Below, in pieces: positions 34,043 through 47,500 of a DNA stretch of 64,000 nucleotides. Origin of the DNA: Cryptomeria japonica (lineage: Eukaryota; Streptophyta; Pinopsida; Cupressales; Cupressaceae); assembly GCF_030272615.1 (NCBI RefSeq), contig NW_026729208.1, positions 64,001 through 128,000 on the forward strand, written 5' to 3'. How positions within the stretch are numbered: position 1 is the first letter of the stretch; the number at the start of each line of letters is the position of its first letter. Position numbers and translations under genes: made by a program. Under the pieces are notes generated by a model, which had not been told where the DNA came from, ran no database searches, and worked only from the letters and a program-made list of their open reading frames with translations.

Positions 34043-35951
34043 TAGGGTATGACTCTCGACGTTCTGGTGCTTTGGGATGCACAACAGGGGCATGCCTAGC
34101 ATAAAAATGCCCACCCGGACACGCTCGCGATGTCGGTTTGTGCACACGAGGAACAAAATCAATTCTATCCAATCTTGCAACTTTTCCTTGCAAGCAACTG
34201 ACAGTTTTTTGAGCAGGCGAAAAAATGCTACTAATTGAAAATGGCTTCGATTCATCAAAAAATGAGATAGGCCATTGTAGAGGATCCTCACGCGACCCCA
34301 CGGGATCAAACAGATCGACTGTATGAGAAGTGGATTGGAAGAAATAGTCCATCAAATTTTGACAATTTTTTGGACTCAGGGCACTTGAGAGATCTCACTG
34401 GTAGGGTATGACTCTCGACGTTCTAGTGCTTTGGGATGCATGATAGGGGCATGCCTAGCGTAAACATGCCCACCCAGACGCACTCGCGATGTCGGTTTGT
34501 GCACACGAGGAACAAAATCAATTCTAGCCAATCTTGCAACTTTTCCTTGCAAGCAACCGACGATTTTTTGAGCAGGCGAAAAAATGCTACTAATTGAAAA
34601 TGGCTTCGAGTCATCAAAAAATGAGATAGGCCATTGTAGAGGATCCTCACGCGACCCCACGGGATCAAACATATCGACTGTATGAGAAGTGGATTGGAAG
34701 AAACAGTCCATCAAATTTTGACAATTTTTTGGACTCAGGGCACTTGAGAGATCTCACCGGTAGGGTATGACTCTCGATGTTCTGGTGCTTTGGGATGCAT
34801 GATAGGGGCATGCCTAGCGTAAACATGCCCACCCAGATGTGCTCGCGACGTCGGTTTGTGCACATGAGGAACAAAATCAATTCTAGCCAATCTTGCAACT
34901 TTTCCTTGCAAGCAACTAACGATTTTTTGAGCAGGCGAAAAAATGCTACTAATTGAAAATGGCTTCGAGTCATCGAAAAATGAGATAGGCCATTGTAGAG
35001 GATCCTCACGTGACCCCACGGGATCAAACAGATCGACCGTATGAGATGTGGATTGGAAGAAATAGTCCGTCAAATTTTGACAATTTTTTGGACTCAGGGC
35101 ACTTGAGAGATCTCACCAGTAGGGTATGAATCTCGATGTTCTGGTGCTTTGGGATGCATGACAGGGGTATGCCTAGCGTAAACATGCCCACCCAGATGCG
35201 CTCGCGATGTCGGTTTGTGCACACGAGGAACAAAATCAATTCTAGCCAATCTTGCAACTTTTCCTTGCAAGCAACTGACGGTTTTTTGAGTAGGCGAAAA
35301 AATGCTACTAATTGAAAATGGCTTTGAGTCATCAAAAACTGAGATAGGCCATTGTAGATGAGCCTCACGCGACCCCACGGGATCAAACAGATCAACCGTA
35401 TGAGTCGTGGATTGGAAGAAACAATCTATCAAATTTTGACAATTTTTTGGACTCAAGGCACTTGAGAGATCTCACCGGTAGGGTATGACTATCGACGTTC
35501 TGGTGCTTTGGGATGCACAACAGGGGCATGCCTAGTGCAAAAATGCCCACCTGGACGTGCTCGCGATGTCGGTTTGTGCACATGAGGAACATAATCAATT
35601 CTAGCCAATCTTGCAACTTTTCCTTGCAAGCAACTGACGGTTTTTTGAGCAAGCGAAAAAATGCTACTAATTGAAAATGGCTTCGAGTCGTCGAAAACCG
35701 AGATAGGCCATTGTAGATGAGCCTCACGCAACCCATGGGAGCAAACAGATCGACCGTATGTGTCATGGATTGGAAGAAACAGTCCGTCAAATTTTGATAA
35801 TTTTTTGGACTCAGGGCACTTGAGAGATCTCATCGGTAGGGTATGACTCTCAATGTTCTGGTGCTTTGGGATGCATGAAAGGGGCATGCCTAGTGTAAAC
35901 ATGCCCACCTGGATGCGCTCGCGACATCGGTTTGTGCACACGAGGAATAAA
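34043..35951 (-). repeat. 359-bp tandem repeat, second copy
   Basis: Unit starts 34043, 34402, 34761, 35120, 35479 and 35837, the same units in the same order. G at 34494, where copy I has A, gives Pro for Leu in the unit-2 frame and removes a stop in the overlapping frame. Confidence 0.85.
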
Positions 35952-36019
35952 ATTTGACAATTGCGAGCGTGAGGGTGCTCTCGCACCAAACACATTGTTG
36001 TTTAAATTCATATTGTCGA

Positions 36020-36315
36020 TTTTTGTTGTTTATATTCATATTGTTAATTACATATGTAAATATTCATTTAAATTTATAAAAGGGCAGCCACCAAATACAA
36101 CAAATACACAATAATGAACTGAATACAAGGAGTTTTGTACAATTAATTCAACATTTTAGAAATTTTATCAAATCATATTCCATGATTGCAATGCTTTATA
36201 TCATATATTTTTGTTGTTTATATTCATATTGTTGATTACATATACAAATATTCATTTAAATTTATAAAAGGACAACCACAAAATACAACGAATACAAAAT
36301 AATGAACTCATTACA
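36020..36315 (+). repeat. Pair of ~108-bp direct repeats, second copy
   Basis: Repeat starts 36020 and 36208; as in the first copy. Confidence 0.75.
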
Positions 36316-36489
36316 CATTTATTGGATTGAATATCGATATTTATATATATAAAAAAGGCATGTCTACCAAGTCAATACAAGTATTACAAAAGTGTGGCAT
36401 ATGCCATGTCCAAATCGATATACAATAAAAATGTAGAATATATCTACATGTATTGGTCATTATATGACCAAAACTAACACTATATGATC

Positions 36490-39104
36490 CTAAACTTCTA
36501 GTGGATCATCAAAATCAAGCCTCTTCGACGCAGTACGCGGCTTTGTAGATGGCTGCAAAACCACAATTAAAAAGCCAAGTTAGAATTCTTTTGTAGAAAA
36601 TAGTTCACAATTGACATCATAACTATGCATTTAACTTTAATTCCTTTGCAATTGAAATGTAGATTACCTCATCGACTGATCCAAGAGCTAATGTCTTCGC
36701 TCTCCTCTCCTTGTCACTCTTAGGAGTTTTCTTGAAGACATACATAAATGGATCCACGTTATGGCTGTACCGCGAAGGAGTCTATTGTAGATTAAATGTA
36801 CAATTAATACAATGTACTAACATAAATATATCAAAAACACTTAAAAGCTATAATATAGAGAACAATGACATACCTGTGCCTTAGATGCTTCTCCAATGGA
36901 CTTAGGATGGCTCACCATCGATGTAGAAATGGTCGCTATTACCTATACAAAAAATGTACAAAGATTAAATACAATTAATATAATGATAAGTATTGAAGGT
37001 TGAAAACAATTAATTTTACATATCAAACAAAAGTGTACCGGATCCTGATATGCTTCTCCAGTACAAGGAGGAGGGTTCTCCATTGACGAAATAGGTATGG
37101 ATATTTGCTGTATGAAAAAAATATAAGATTATAATATATCACAAGTTCACATGTACGCGTGCATATAATCATGAAATCAAGAAAATAAAGTAGAGATGCA
37201 TACCTCCGCCATCTCTTGATTCACGGGAAAATCAGGTGCATTCAACATATCCACAAAGCTCAATGGCCGCTGTACATGTAAAATAGACAAAAAACACTAA
37301 TCAATCTACAAACCCCAACTAATACTTGATTTCAAAATTTTCAAACAATTGTACAACTAAAAATGTGTTCAATTACCTTCTTCACACATTTTGGCGTCTT
37401 TGAGATATTCTTTTTCTTCGGACGAGCCCTAGACGAGGAGGGGGTGCCCTAAAAACAGAAAATTAACATGAGATATTAGTACAGATAATAAATTAAACAT
37501 AATTTTAAAAATCTAAAATGAAATGACTTGCATATTCCATCAAAACAATACATAAAAAGAGTTGTACAAAATATGATACCGCATAGCCTTGTAGGCCAAA
37601 ATCGATCGCCGACAGCGTGATGTCATCAATCTGGGACATTTCATCCCTTGTCAACACCTACAAACTAGAAATTGGACCAAGCATTAAAGATAGTTAGTAT
37701 ATCTTGTATTTTTTTGAATTCAAACTGTACTATTCTATTTTAACATGTTACAAAATTTATACCTCAGGCGTCAAAGTTGCAACTGTGGTAACTGGGGGAG
37801 GTGTATGGGATACCGCTGCTGCATCCTGAAATGCATATTATTTGTCTCAATTTAAATCAATGTATAAATGAAAATTCATTTATGTAGTTACAAAATTAAA
37901 GTGACAGATAAATAAAATGTTATGAATTCAAATCAACACACCTGTGTCTGTGGCTCATGGGCAAACACCATGTCCATCAACTCATCTGTTAGCACGACAT
38001 CCTCAACCATGTGAGCCTGACATCTACAACTGCAAATCGTGCATAGATGATATGAGTATCCATCTGCACCAGCTGCATCATCTATCCCCGAGCAGTTGAC
38101 ACACATATGCTCGATGGGCTCTTTGTCACCCTCTAACAGCTCATCATCCAATACAATAGGGTGTGCTAATGATGTCCCATGCTGGATGATGGCACCAGTC
38201 AATGTTGTGGCCGCCTGAAGAGTCTGTAGCTCCATTGACTCTTTCAGCTCTAATGGGACAGCCTGATGTACCTTGGGTTTGGGTGCTAGGGGGCGGCGAC
38301 TTTTCGCAACTAATTGCCTACGGGCTCTAGGTCTATCTTGGGCAGAGCCACCACCTCTACCATGAAACTCTCTCATGTCAAAATAATTTGGGCACACATT
38401 GAGCACAAACTCACAATATATTTTTCTCAAAAAATATAATGGCACCTCATAATTATTACAAGGTGGATCATTAAAGACCATCCACCACCTTTGCCAAAAA
38501 AGATTCTTCATCTGCACATTGGTACACCAATGTATGGGAAACCTCTTTGCATTAGGAGGTAATGACTGACTAGTTTTGGGGTCAACAAAAAGGGCACATA
38601 TTTGTTGTTTAGAAATATTTTTGTTTTTAACTCCATTGTATGATAGCCCATTGGCATAGAATTGACGACACCTATCCCTAAAGCTTCCCCATTTGGTAAT
38701 TTCAGTGGAAACAGCTATGTCACCACTAGCTAATGTTTCTAGGCTAGTGGCGAGGGATTGATGATGGTCAAGTTCAGAAGTTTTCAATTTTACAATCAGT
38801 CTATTGATTTTGGATGTATTTTGCCCTAACTGATTAATTAATTCTTCCTATGTTTCGGCTGTGCGGTCAAAAGGAGGAATTGGGGGTTATTCTTGTGTGT
38901 TTTCAGGAGGTGCATTTGGTTGTTCTTGTGGGTTTTCAAGAGGTGCATTTGGTTGTTCTTGTTCTGGATTAGAAGAATCTGGTTTTTGAAACAAGAAATG
39001 AAAAAATCTAATCAAAATTAATGAAATTAAATTCAAAATGTAAAACAAATTGCATAAACTAGAAAGAAAGACAAAAAAAAAAAAAAAAACTAACCTTGAT
39101 CCAT
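36490..39104 (-). pseudogene. Ten-exon unknown gene, second copy
   Basis: Exons 39104-39095, 38978-37942, 37825-37763, 37657-37580, 37448-37377, 37269-37204, 37107-37039, 36942-36874, 36781-36668, 36552-36490. Both nonsense codons are present (38889-38887 and 38850-38848). The only difference I noticed is A at 36675, changing Ala to Val three codons before the end of exon 9. Confidence 0.7.
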
Positions 39105-39229
39105 AGCCTGAGGACAAATTTCGCACCCCGTTTGTGGTTTAGCTTTAAAAATGGGAAAAAAAGAAAGTAAAAAATGCTCTTTTCGGGTAAATGAGGACCC
39201 AGTTTTTTTAAAAACTTTTTTCATCAGGC

Positions 39230-39439
39230 ACCGCGTACGTGGTTTTACTAGGATTATTAGCATGTACGCGCTCATTTTCCTATAAGCAGCACGTACGTGC
39301 TAATTTTCCTAGGCGTAGCGCGTACGCGCTTAGTTTCCTAAGCTTAGTGCGTATGCGCTACCTTTTCTAGGTTCGGGAAGAACAAACCTAAGCACGTATG
39401 CGGGAATTTGAAATTTTAAAACCACATACACGCTGCCTA
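39230..39439. repeat. 29-bp-periodic palindrome array, second copy
   Basis: Core GTAC/GTAT positions 39235, 39264, 39293, 39322 and 39351, with looser sites at ~39396 and ~39426. Same sequence as the first array. Confidence 0.85.
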
Positions 39440-39501
39440 TTTTTCCAAGTTTATTTTCGGTGGTGTCCACTTTTTTGACCACCATCTTTGTGCACACGCC
39501 C

Positions 39502-39821
39502 TATTATATAATATATAATATAATATAATATTGTATTATATAATACATATTATATAATATATAATATTATATTATATTATATATTATATAATACATATAA
39601 TATAATACGTATTATATAATATATTATTATATTATAATATAATATAATATAATATAATATAATAATGTATTATATAATATATTATTATATTATAATATAA
39701 TATTATATAATATAATAGATTATTATATTATATAATATATTATTACATTATATATATTATATTAATATAATAATATATTATATATTATATATTATATAAT
39801 ATGTAATATGTAATATATTTT
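39502..39821. repeat. TATAATA low-complexity tract, second copy
   Basis: Same sequence and length as the tract at 13048. Confidence 0.9.
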
Positions 39822-39842
39822 TTAAATTAAAATTACAAATAA

Positions 39843-39860
39843 AAATCGGATATCCGATTT
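39843..39860. other. 18-bp perfect palindrome, second copy
   Basis: Same palindrome at the equivalent place. Confidence 0.7.
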
Positions 39861-40136
39861 CCATAGGTAAATTACCAGGCCAAGGTGTACTGACACCCAG
39901 GCCAAGCAAAAAGTCAACACGGATTTTCACATTTTTAGGCGAGTGAAGAAGGCTATTTTTTTCACATCGCCACTTTTTAGCCCCCCTTGATCCTGCACTA
40001 ACCCAAGCAATAGAGATAGGCAAACCAATTTCAAAGGAGATCAAAAGCTTTGAGGCAATCCGACATAAGTTATTGTGCATCCATCAAGAACAAGAGGTAT
40101 TTACAAAAGCTTATTTTGAACCCTAAAATTCTCAAA

Positions 40137-41978
40137 ATGGCATCTTCTTCTTCTTTTGATACTCCATTTGTAGTAGAAGTTTCCAAGAGATAAAGGCCAC
40201 AATTTAAGAAGCACCCATTTAAGTCTGTAGAAGATTATCCAAAAGTTGCCTTCTCATCCGTGCCCTATGGTGTTTTGCATGTGGATGATGTAAGAGCTTA
40301 TATTCACTACAATATTGAAGAAACTGGTAATGAGGCAATCCTTGCACTATATAACAAGCCAAAGATAAGGATGGGAACCCAAAACCGAAATATGCTCAAT
40401 TGCAGAAGAAGGGTTTCATGTAGTTCTTGCATTTCCCCATGTTCGATGAGGATAAATGGGCGAGGTACATCCTAAGCCATGTACATGATTAATTTATCTG
40501 GTTAGACAAGCCATACAAAATCACGAAGCAAGCCATCCATGTAGTCACCTGTCTGCATCAAACCGGTGGGAAGCCAAATTTGATAAAGGCATCAAACGCT
40601 ACTGTGACAAAGGTAACCGGTGCACAATTTGATAGTAGGTCCATGACTATTGATGATATCCAAGAGCATGATGTGAGATTTGCATCCATGATCATTGGCT
40701 ATAAGGTCTACCAATCTAGCAAACTTAATTCTATCTTTGGTACAACAATTTATGCAGCCTATCAAATGGTAAAAGAAGATGCATAGTATGATCTTTGTTC
40801 AATCCTTCTTGAAGAGATTCTCAGTAATCTGAAGGAGATTAAATCAGATAAGAAGAATGTATTAAAATTTGGTTCTTTGATCATTTGTCTTGCACTATAT
40901 TTCATGAATGAGATTCTCGAAATAGGGAGAGTTCAATGGGCTTTTGTCTAACCAGTGTCCACTCAAATCAAGCAAGGCATATAGAGATTGGGAAATAGGG
41001 AGACTCAGACTGCTGCCCTATGGAGCTTTTTCAAAATCTCCCAAGGAAAAATGAAGGATAGGAAAAGGATTCCTAAGAAAGTGGTGGAGAAATATGAAAA
41101 GACTATCTGCTTCATGATCGACAAAGACCAATGTCACATGGAAGTTGTGGAGCCCAGGATAGTTTGGATTTCACCAATGGGATGAGGTTGATGTATCGAC
41201 ACTTGAGGTCTATGCTCAAAACCTCTTGACTAAACCGGTGGATCCCAAAGAACCTAGGTTTGGCACCTTCAAGGAGAAATATATGGAGTTGCACAAGAAG
41301 TTCACCGAGCCTGCAAGAAAGATAAAAGTGTCTAAAATGGCTGAAGAAGTGGCTGTGCCGTTGGGATTCACCAAAGAGGTAGTTAAGCAAGAAAGGGAGA
41401 AGCATTCTTAGCTGGAAGCTAAGGATGAATCCAAGAAGCCTAAGGCTAAACCGGTTCCCTCCAAAGAAAAACTGAAGGAGACCAAGTCTATCTCTACTTC
41501 GATAATACCATCAACAGGATAGAGCTCGTCCAGAAAGGGAGTTTTGAAGAAAAAGGAGAAGCCCAAACAAATATATGTTGTTGTATCTCTAGTGGCATCT
41601 GAGACTAAATCAGATGAAGAAGTAGGACAGGCAAAAAAGAAAGGAAAATTTGAAGGGTAGTGAGGAAACCACAATCCGGTGGTGTAGACCAGAGCAAGAA
41701 GGCTAAGTTAGAACCTACAACTTGATGATGATCTTGAAACTAGTAATTTGCAAGGTAAATATACATTTGTTCCTCCAATGACAATAGATGAATTGATTGA
41801 CGAGATAATTGTTGATGGAAATTTGAAGAACATTGGAGCATACTATGAAAATCTAGTTGAGGGAGATCAAAGAAAACTTGAGGAAGCTGTTATTTTGTAC
41901 TTACACAACTTTAGTAAAACTTTGATTGAATTGGAGAGTAGCATCCCTAAGAATCTGTATAATATTATTATCATCTAG
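40137..41978 (+). pseudogene. Decayed retroelement-type ORF, second copy
   Basis: Same pieces, stops and frameshifts as the copy at 13683; a further open piece lies at 42124-42309. Confidence 0.5.
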
Positions 41979-44221
41979 AAGTAAACATGGATCATCTCCA
42001 TGAATGATGTAGTCAACTTTTTTTTATGTCAAATTTGAACCTATTTGTAAACCCTAAACAAATCCAACTGCTAAACTCTAGATCTACAAGCTAATTCAAC
42101 ACACCATCAATAAGGATCTACAAATGCATGCAAATACCATTGAAATAAGAAAAGCTATACCTTCACATGTAAGAGAGGTTTGTCTCCATTTTTCTCCTAT
42201 CCTCCATGATCTTGTATTTGGTGACTTGGGTGCTCTTAGATTTGTGTTGGACTTTCACAAGATCTTACAGAAGAATGGATGTGGTTGTGATGATGTATTA
42301 TTGGAGTGATTTTGGCAGAGTTTGAGTATGCTCAAGATATGTTCTATGAAAAATGTGAGGAGGAAGCCTTTTTTATAGATATCATCCTAAAACTGGAGGG
42401 TTTGTATTAAGAAGTTAAAAGATGAATGGCTAGGATCTCATAGATGAAAGAGAATCAATAGGATTGAGGTTAGATAAAGATGGAGGGGGGAGATTAAGAA
42501 GTGTGTTGACTTTGGAGGAAACACAAAGTTAATGGAAATATGGTTGGTACTTGTCACATGTCTACAAGTTTATATTTTGATCAATGTGAACAAGTTGGAG
42601 GGCTAGGATTAATAATAAAAAAGGTAATAAATTAATTAATTAAATAAAAGAATTTATCTAATTAATAGAGGAAAGGGCTAGATAAATAAAATAAATAAAA
42701 TATTTAAATTTAATTTAGGATGGAGGTGGGATCTAAATAAAATTAGGAAGAAAAAGTTTAGTGAATCGATTAAATAAATAAAAAATATTTATTTAATTAA
42801 TAGAAGACACTCAGATAAAACAATTAAATAAATAATAAATATTTATTTGATCAAAGGATAATTTTAGGTGTCTACAAACGTTATACTCGTTGAAGAATTT
42901 GTTCATAAACTCTTAATTTATTGCATAAGGAACATCTGCAATAAGCTCCAATGATGCAACTATGCCAAGGTAGTCGACCTTTAAGGAACGTGATTATTCA
43001 CCAATGAATCAACCCTTATAAAAAATAACACTAGGATAATGAATGAATAAAATGCAATCAAAATTGATCCCTAATGATGTTCAAAGCAGGACGAGATTAA
43101 GCTCAATTGATTGCCAAATTTTACTTAAATGTGCTACTTATACATTGGTCATTGCATGAACGACAACCTTGTGAAAAATGAAATAGAGGGAAAAGTGAAA
43201 GGAATAAACTCTGTCAATGGGTTGTTAGTCTATTGGTCAACTTGAATTGTTAGCCTAAGGCATGTACTTTCATATCACGTAGCTAAATGATTCTGTGGGT
43301 TTGATATAAAACCCTCCAATAACAAAATATATATTTTTTCACTTACACATTAATGACTATTTTTTTTAACTAGCCATAACAAAGAAATAGTTATGGCTAA
43401 TTAAAAACATGCATGATGTCTTTTAAAAAAACCTAAGGATGTTAGATACATAATTACTTAGATAATGACTTAGAAGTTAATTCTACTCTATTCTACTTTT
43501 TGACCCGTGCACGCATAAAAAATCCCACCAAATCCCACCGTGTTGTTGTAACTACGTAGATGTCAAAACAATAGCTATAAGCATTTAAGTTGCATAAAAA
43601 GAAAACAATTATTTTTTGTCAAAATCTGATATACCATTTAAGAGCTTAGTGTACGTGAAACTTTTAGCTATAACAACTACCTGTACTTTTTTTGTAAGCA
43701 TTTACAATTACATATGAAAAAACCAAAAACATTTGTCAAAATCCCATATAGATTTAGAAACTTAAAAAAAATAAGAGTGGATTGACAATTGTGATAGAGG
43801 AAAAAAATTTGATAAAAATGGTCCCGCTTGTGATGGAGAAAGAAAAAAAAAAATAATAAAATTGATCCCGCTTGCCGTGACTCTCACTCAATCTTAATCG
43901 GTAGTCATTGAACATGACAAAATGAAATGTGTTAAAATATCTTTTTAAAAGAAATTGCCGGCCAAGCCAAAAGATAAATAAGTTGCCGGCCACTAAATCA
44001 ATACACAACTTCATTCAACATAATAAGAAGTTAGCACAGAAAACTTCAACGTGACAAGAACTTGACATGACTGGGCAAACAAAAAAATTAACGAAAGTAG
44101 CATCAAAACCTTGGATTCCTTCGCATTTTCTGCGAAGCTCTTTTGTTGGACTGTTATTTTTTTCTATCCTAATTATTTTTTAAGGTTTGCTCAATTTAAA
44201 AACAAAATTAGGGCCGCTTCA
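41979..44221 (+). other. Intergenic region upstream of TNL, second copy
   Basis: Equivalent of 15525-17767, with the inverted pair at ~43368-43404 and the GCCGGCCA pair at ~43956 and ~43985. No gene supported. Confidence 0.5.
42604..42876 (+). mobile_element. LTR-like tail, second copy
   Basis: Same sequence, ending GTGTCTACA at 42876; 5' border equally uncertain. Confidence 0.3.
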
Positions 44222-44519
44222 CTTCGAAATTTACAATTTCGAAGCGGACATTCCTTCCAATCAAACAGTTTCATATACGTACACCTCGACGTGCTTCAGA
44301 AGTGGACATGCCTTCCAATTAACCAGTTTCATATACGTACACCTTGACGTCCTTCAGAAGACGACATGCCTTCCAATCAAACAATAACTTAACGTGCTTC
44401 AGAAACGATCATGCCTTCCAATCTTGACTTAAATAGTGGTTTATCTCTTCTATCATGTTATATGAGTTTGGGTTCTGTACCTATTCTCTCTGCCATTCTT
44501 TTCAGTTGCCTCTCTTAAC
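44222..44519 (+). promoter_or_regulatory. TNL proximal promoter, second copy
   Basis: Same hairpin (44222-44244) and 58-bp repeats (starts 44247, 44305, 44363) as upstream of the other complete TNL gene. I see no base difference between the two promoters. Confidence 0.55.
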
Positions 44520-47500
44520 ATGGAAGAGTTCAAGATGGAAGAATACATCCCTCCCTCAATCAAAATTCTTTTCCAAGGTGATAAGGAATATCATGTGTTT
44601 CTGAGTTTCAAGGGAGAAGATGTCAGAAAGAATCTGGTTGATCATCTACACGAAGCTCTCACTGCCGCCGGACTGCATGTCTTTTTAGACACCCACAAAT
44701 TGGAAAAGGGAGATAAGATTTGGTCGAGCTTGGAAAGGGCAATAAGGAGCAGTGCCATACACATTCCTATATTTTCTAGAGGCTATGCAGACTCTGCATG
44801 GTGTCTCAGGGAGGCCGCAACAATGGTGAACACCCAAGGCTTGATCATTCCTCTGTTTTATGATGTAGAACCAACTCACGTTAGGTATCCTGTGAAGGAC
44901 TCCAGTCAGTACCAGCAAGCATTTCTAAAACATTATGACCATCCAGATCGGTACCAAAGAGGAGAGATTGAGAGATGGAAGGTTGCCCTTCACCAGATCT
45001 GTTCTCACTCAGGTTGGTCCATGGATATAACTGGAGGGTAAGTAAACAAGCTGACTTGACTTTTATTTTTATTTTTGCATAATAGTGAGCAAAGCAAGTT
45101 ATAATATAAATTTAACTGGCCAATGACATGATATTAATCTGGCTGGAGACACTCTAGTAAAAAGGAGACACCCATGATTAACCGAATACATTATAGTAAA
45201 AATATCTGATAGAATAAGCTATTTAAGCTTTAAATAGTTAAAATTGATCTATGCTCAATTCATAATCAATAGGGGTTACGCAAATATATAATATATGGAT
45301 GTACATATAAACCATATTTTTAGTGGATTGGGAAATAAATGTATGCCCCTTGCTTTGAGATCTTATATTTATTTAGAAATCTTTACCTTTTGCAAATACA
45401 TTGAGAAATTATATAGTTGTTTGTACATCCTTTAAAGCTATATGCACATTCTAGATTTTCAAGTTACATTTGAAGTATGAAATTATAAAGGGTTTTATAA
45501 TTAGGGACATAAATATGACCTCACCTTTGTATGTTTTAATGTACTAATATATTTGTTTAGAGTTCTATGGTTTCAAAGATTGAGAAGTCATCCTAAATGA
45601 TATTTAATTACAGCCCCTTTAGTTTATACTTATTATCCTACAAAGTTTCTAGGAATACACCCCTTAGCATAAGTAGAGTCAAAACATTACAATAGTTTTA
45701 TGTTCTTGTTAGTTAGCCAAAGAATATTGAGGAATTCCTTCCCATTCAGAGGGTAATGAAGCTATGGCCCTCTCTCAATCAATAGAAAATCTAAAAATAA
45801 GATTACCAATTCTGAAATATGTATGTGATTGGACATTCAACTAAAATAGAAAATTGATCAAACCATAGAGACATCAAATTTACATGGAGAAACCCTTTCG
45901 AGAAAAACCTCCACACTTGAAAGAGACTAAATTATTAATCTTCACAACGAGACATACAACAAAATACTTCACTACTCTTCACTAGTCGAAAAATACTATA
46001 TAACCTATAAGAATCCACATAACACTACCATTTCATGGCTTCAATATATAGCAAAGTAAGATCTAGGGTAAACCACTTGCAAAACCCAATGCCTAGGATA
46101 ATTGACAACTTATAAACATGTTAATAAAATAAAATATTTCGCATTGCCTTGACATGAATTCCTAACCCATAGCCACTCAATTCTTAGATGCTTTGTAACT
46201 CCTTGATTACTCTTCGAATTACCCAATGGACAACCTTTCACCTAGCAAACTTGTGTTAGCATATAATTTATTTATTATTAAATTGTTATAAAATAGCTAT
46301 GGGTTGGTTATTCTTTTTACAGTTTAGCCAATATATATGCTTTTACTAATCATGGAATGAATCAATCAAGCATAATATTCCACAAATGGTATCAAAGTTT
46401 TGTGGATTGGGATAAGATTATGATATGTGATGAGACATCCTCTATATATTTATCCCTTGTGTGTTATCCTTCACTGTTGCATCTAATTTTTGGTCTTACA
46501 AAGCTGTGGGAAAATTATAAAGCCTCAAATTTCTCATGAGTAGGATCCTAGTGTTTTTATCAAATTGATGAAAGTTTTAGATGATCAAACCCATGGTGTA
46601 GCAAACATGTAATGCATCATATGAAACATTTCCAACAACACCTATAACTCTCTTGTGGAGGAAAAAAATGGATGAGTTTTGTTTCTTTCTTTTCTCAACT
46701 TGATAATCATTGAGATGAGTTATGAAATTTTGAATTTTTTATTGTGTTGTTTTTGGATTACATCGTGTCAGATTTTTTGGCATTGACATTTAAAAACATA
46801 CTCCATGATCCATCATAAGAATGTAATTTTTTAATGGTTGGATCTGTGATATCTCCATGTGATGCAGTATAGGAGATCAAGAAAAGAACATTGATAAGAT
46901 TCAATCTAGTAAAATTAGAACATAACTCTTTGATCTAGATCACCATTTATGTGTATTAGATGTTAAGAATGGGTTGAATTTCGGTCAATGATGAAACACC
47001 ATGATTTAAAGGTATATGCGCTAAATAAACTATTGGGTGCTAAGTTGGGTGCCATATTTTATTTGGATTAGTTGTTGATGGGAATTGATTGTTAATGTTG
47101 CTTTCACATGGTGGACATTAAATTAGATAGTGGTTTGTGGATTGAAGATTCAACATTGGTATAAGGCACATGTAAAGGAAACTGACATGGCAATTTCTAA
47201 ACATATGGATCTTACAAAGGATGATATGAGTAAGTTTTAGGGAAAAATTCACAAAATAGGAAAGGACATAGATATATTTCATAAATTTACTAAAAGTGGT
47301 ACCAATACAAAAGGATATAACAAGAAAATATAGAATCATATGCAACACAAAAATATGTTTAATAAATTTTGGCAATAACATAATATGGCAATCAAATAGA
47401 ATCTATCAATTGGTGAACACGTGATCATATTAAACAAAGGCTATACATGATGCCCCAATGTTTTCTCCAATGGTGAAGTAACACAAGCTATAACCTATTA

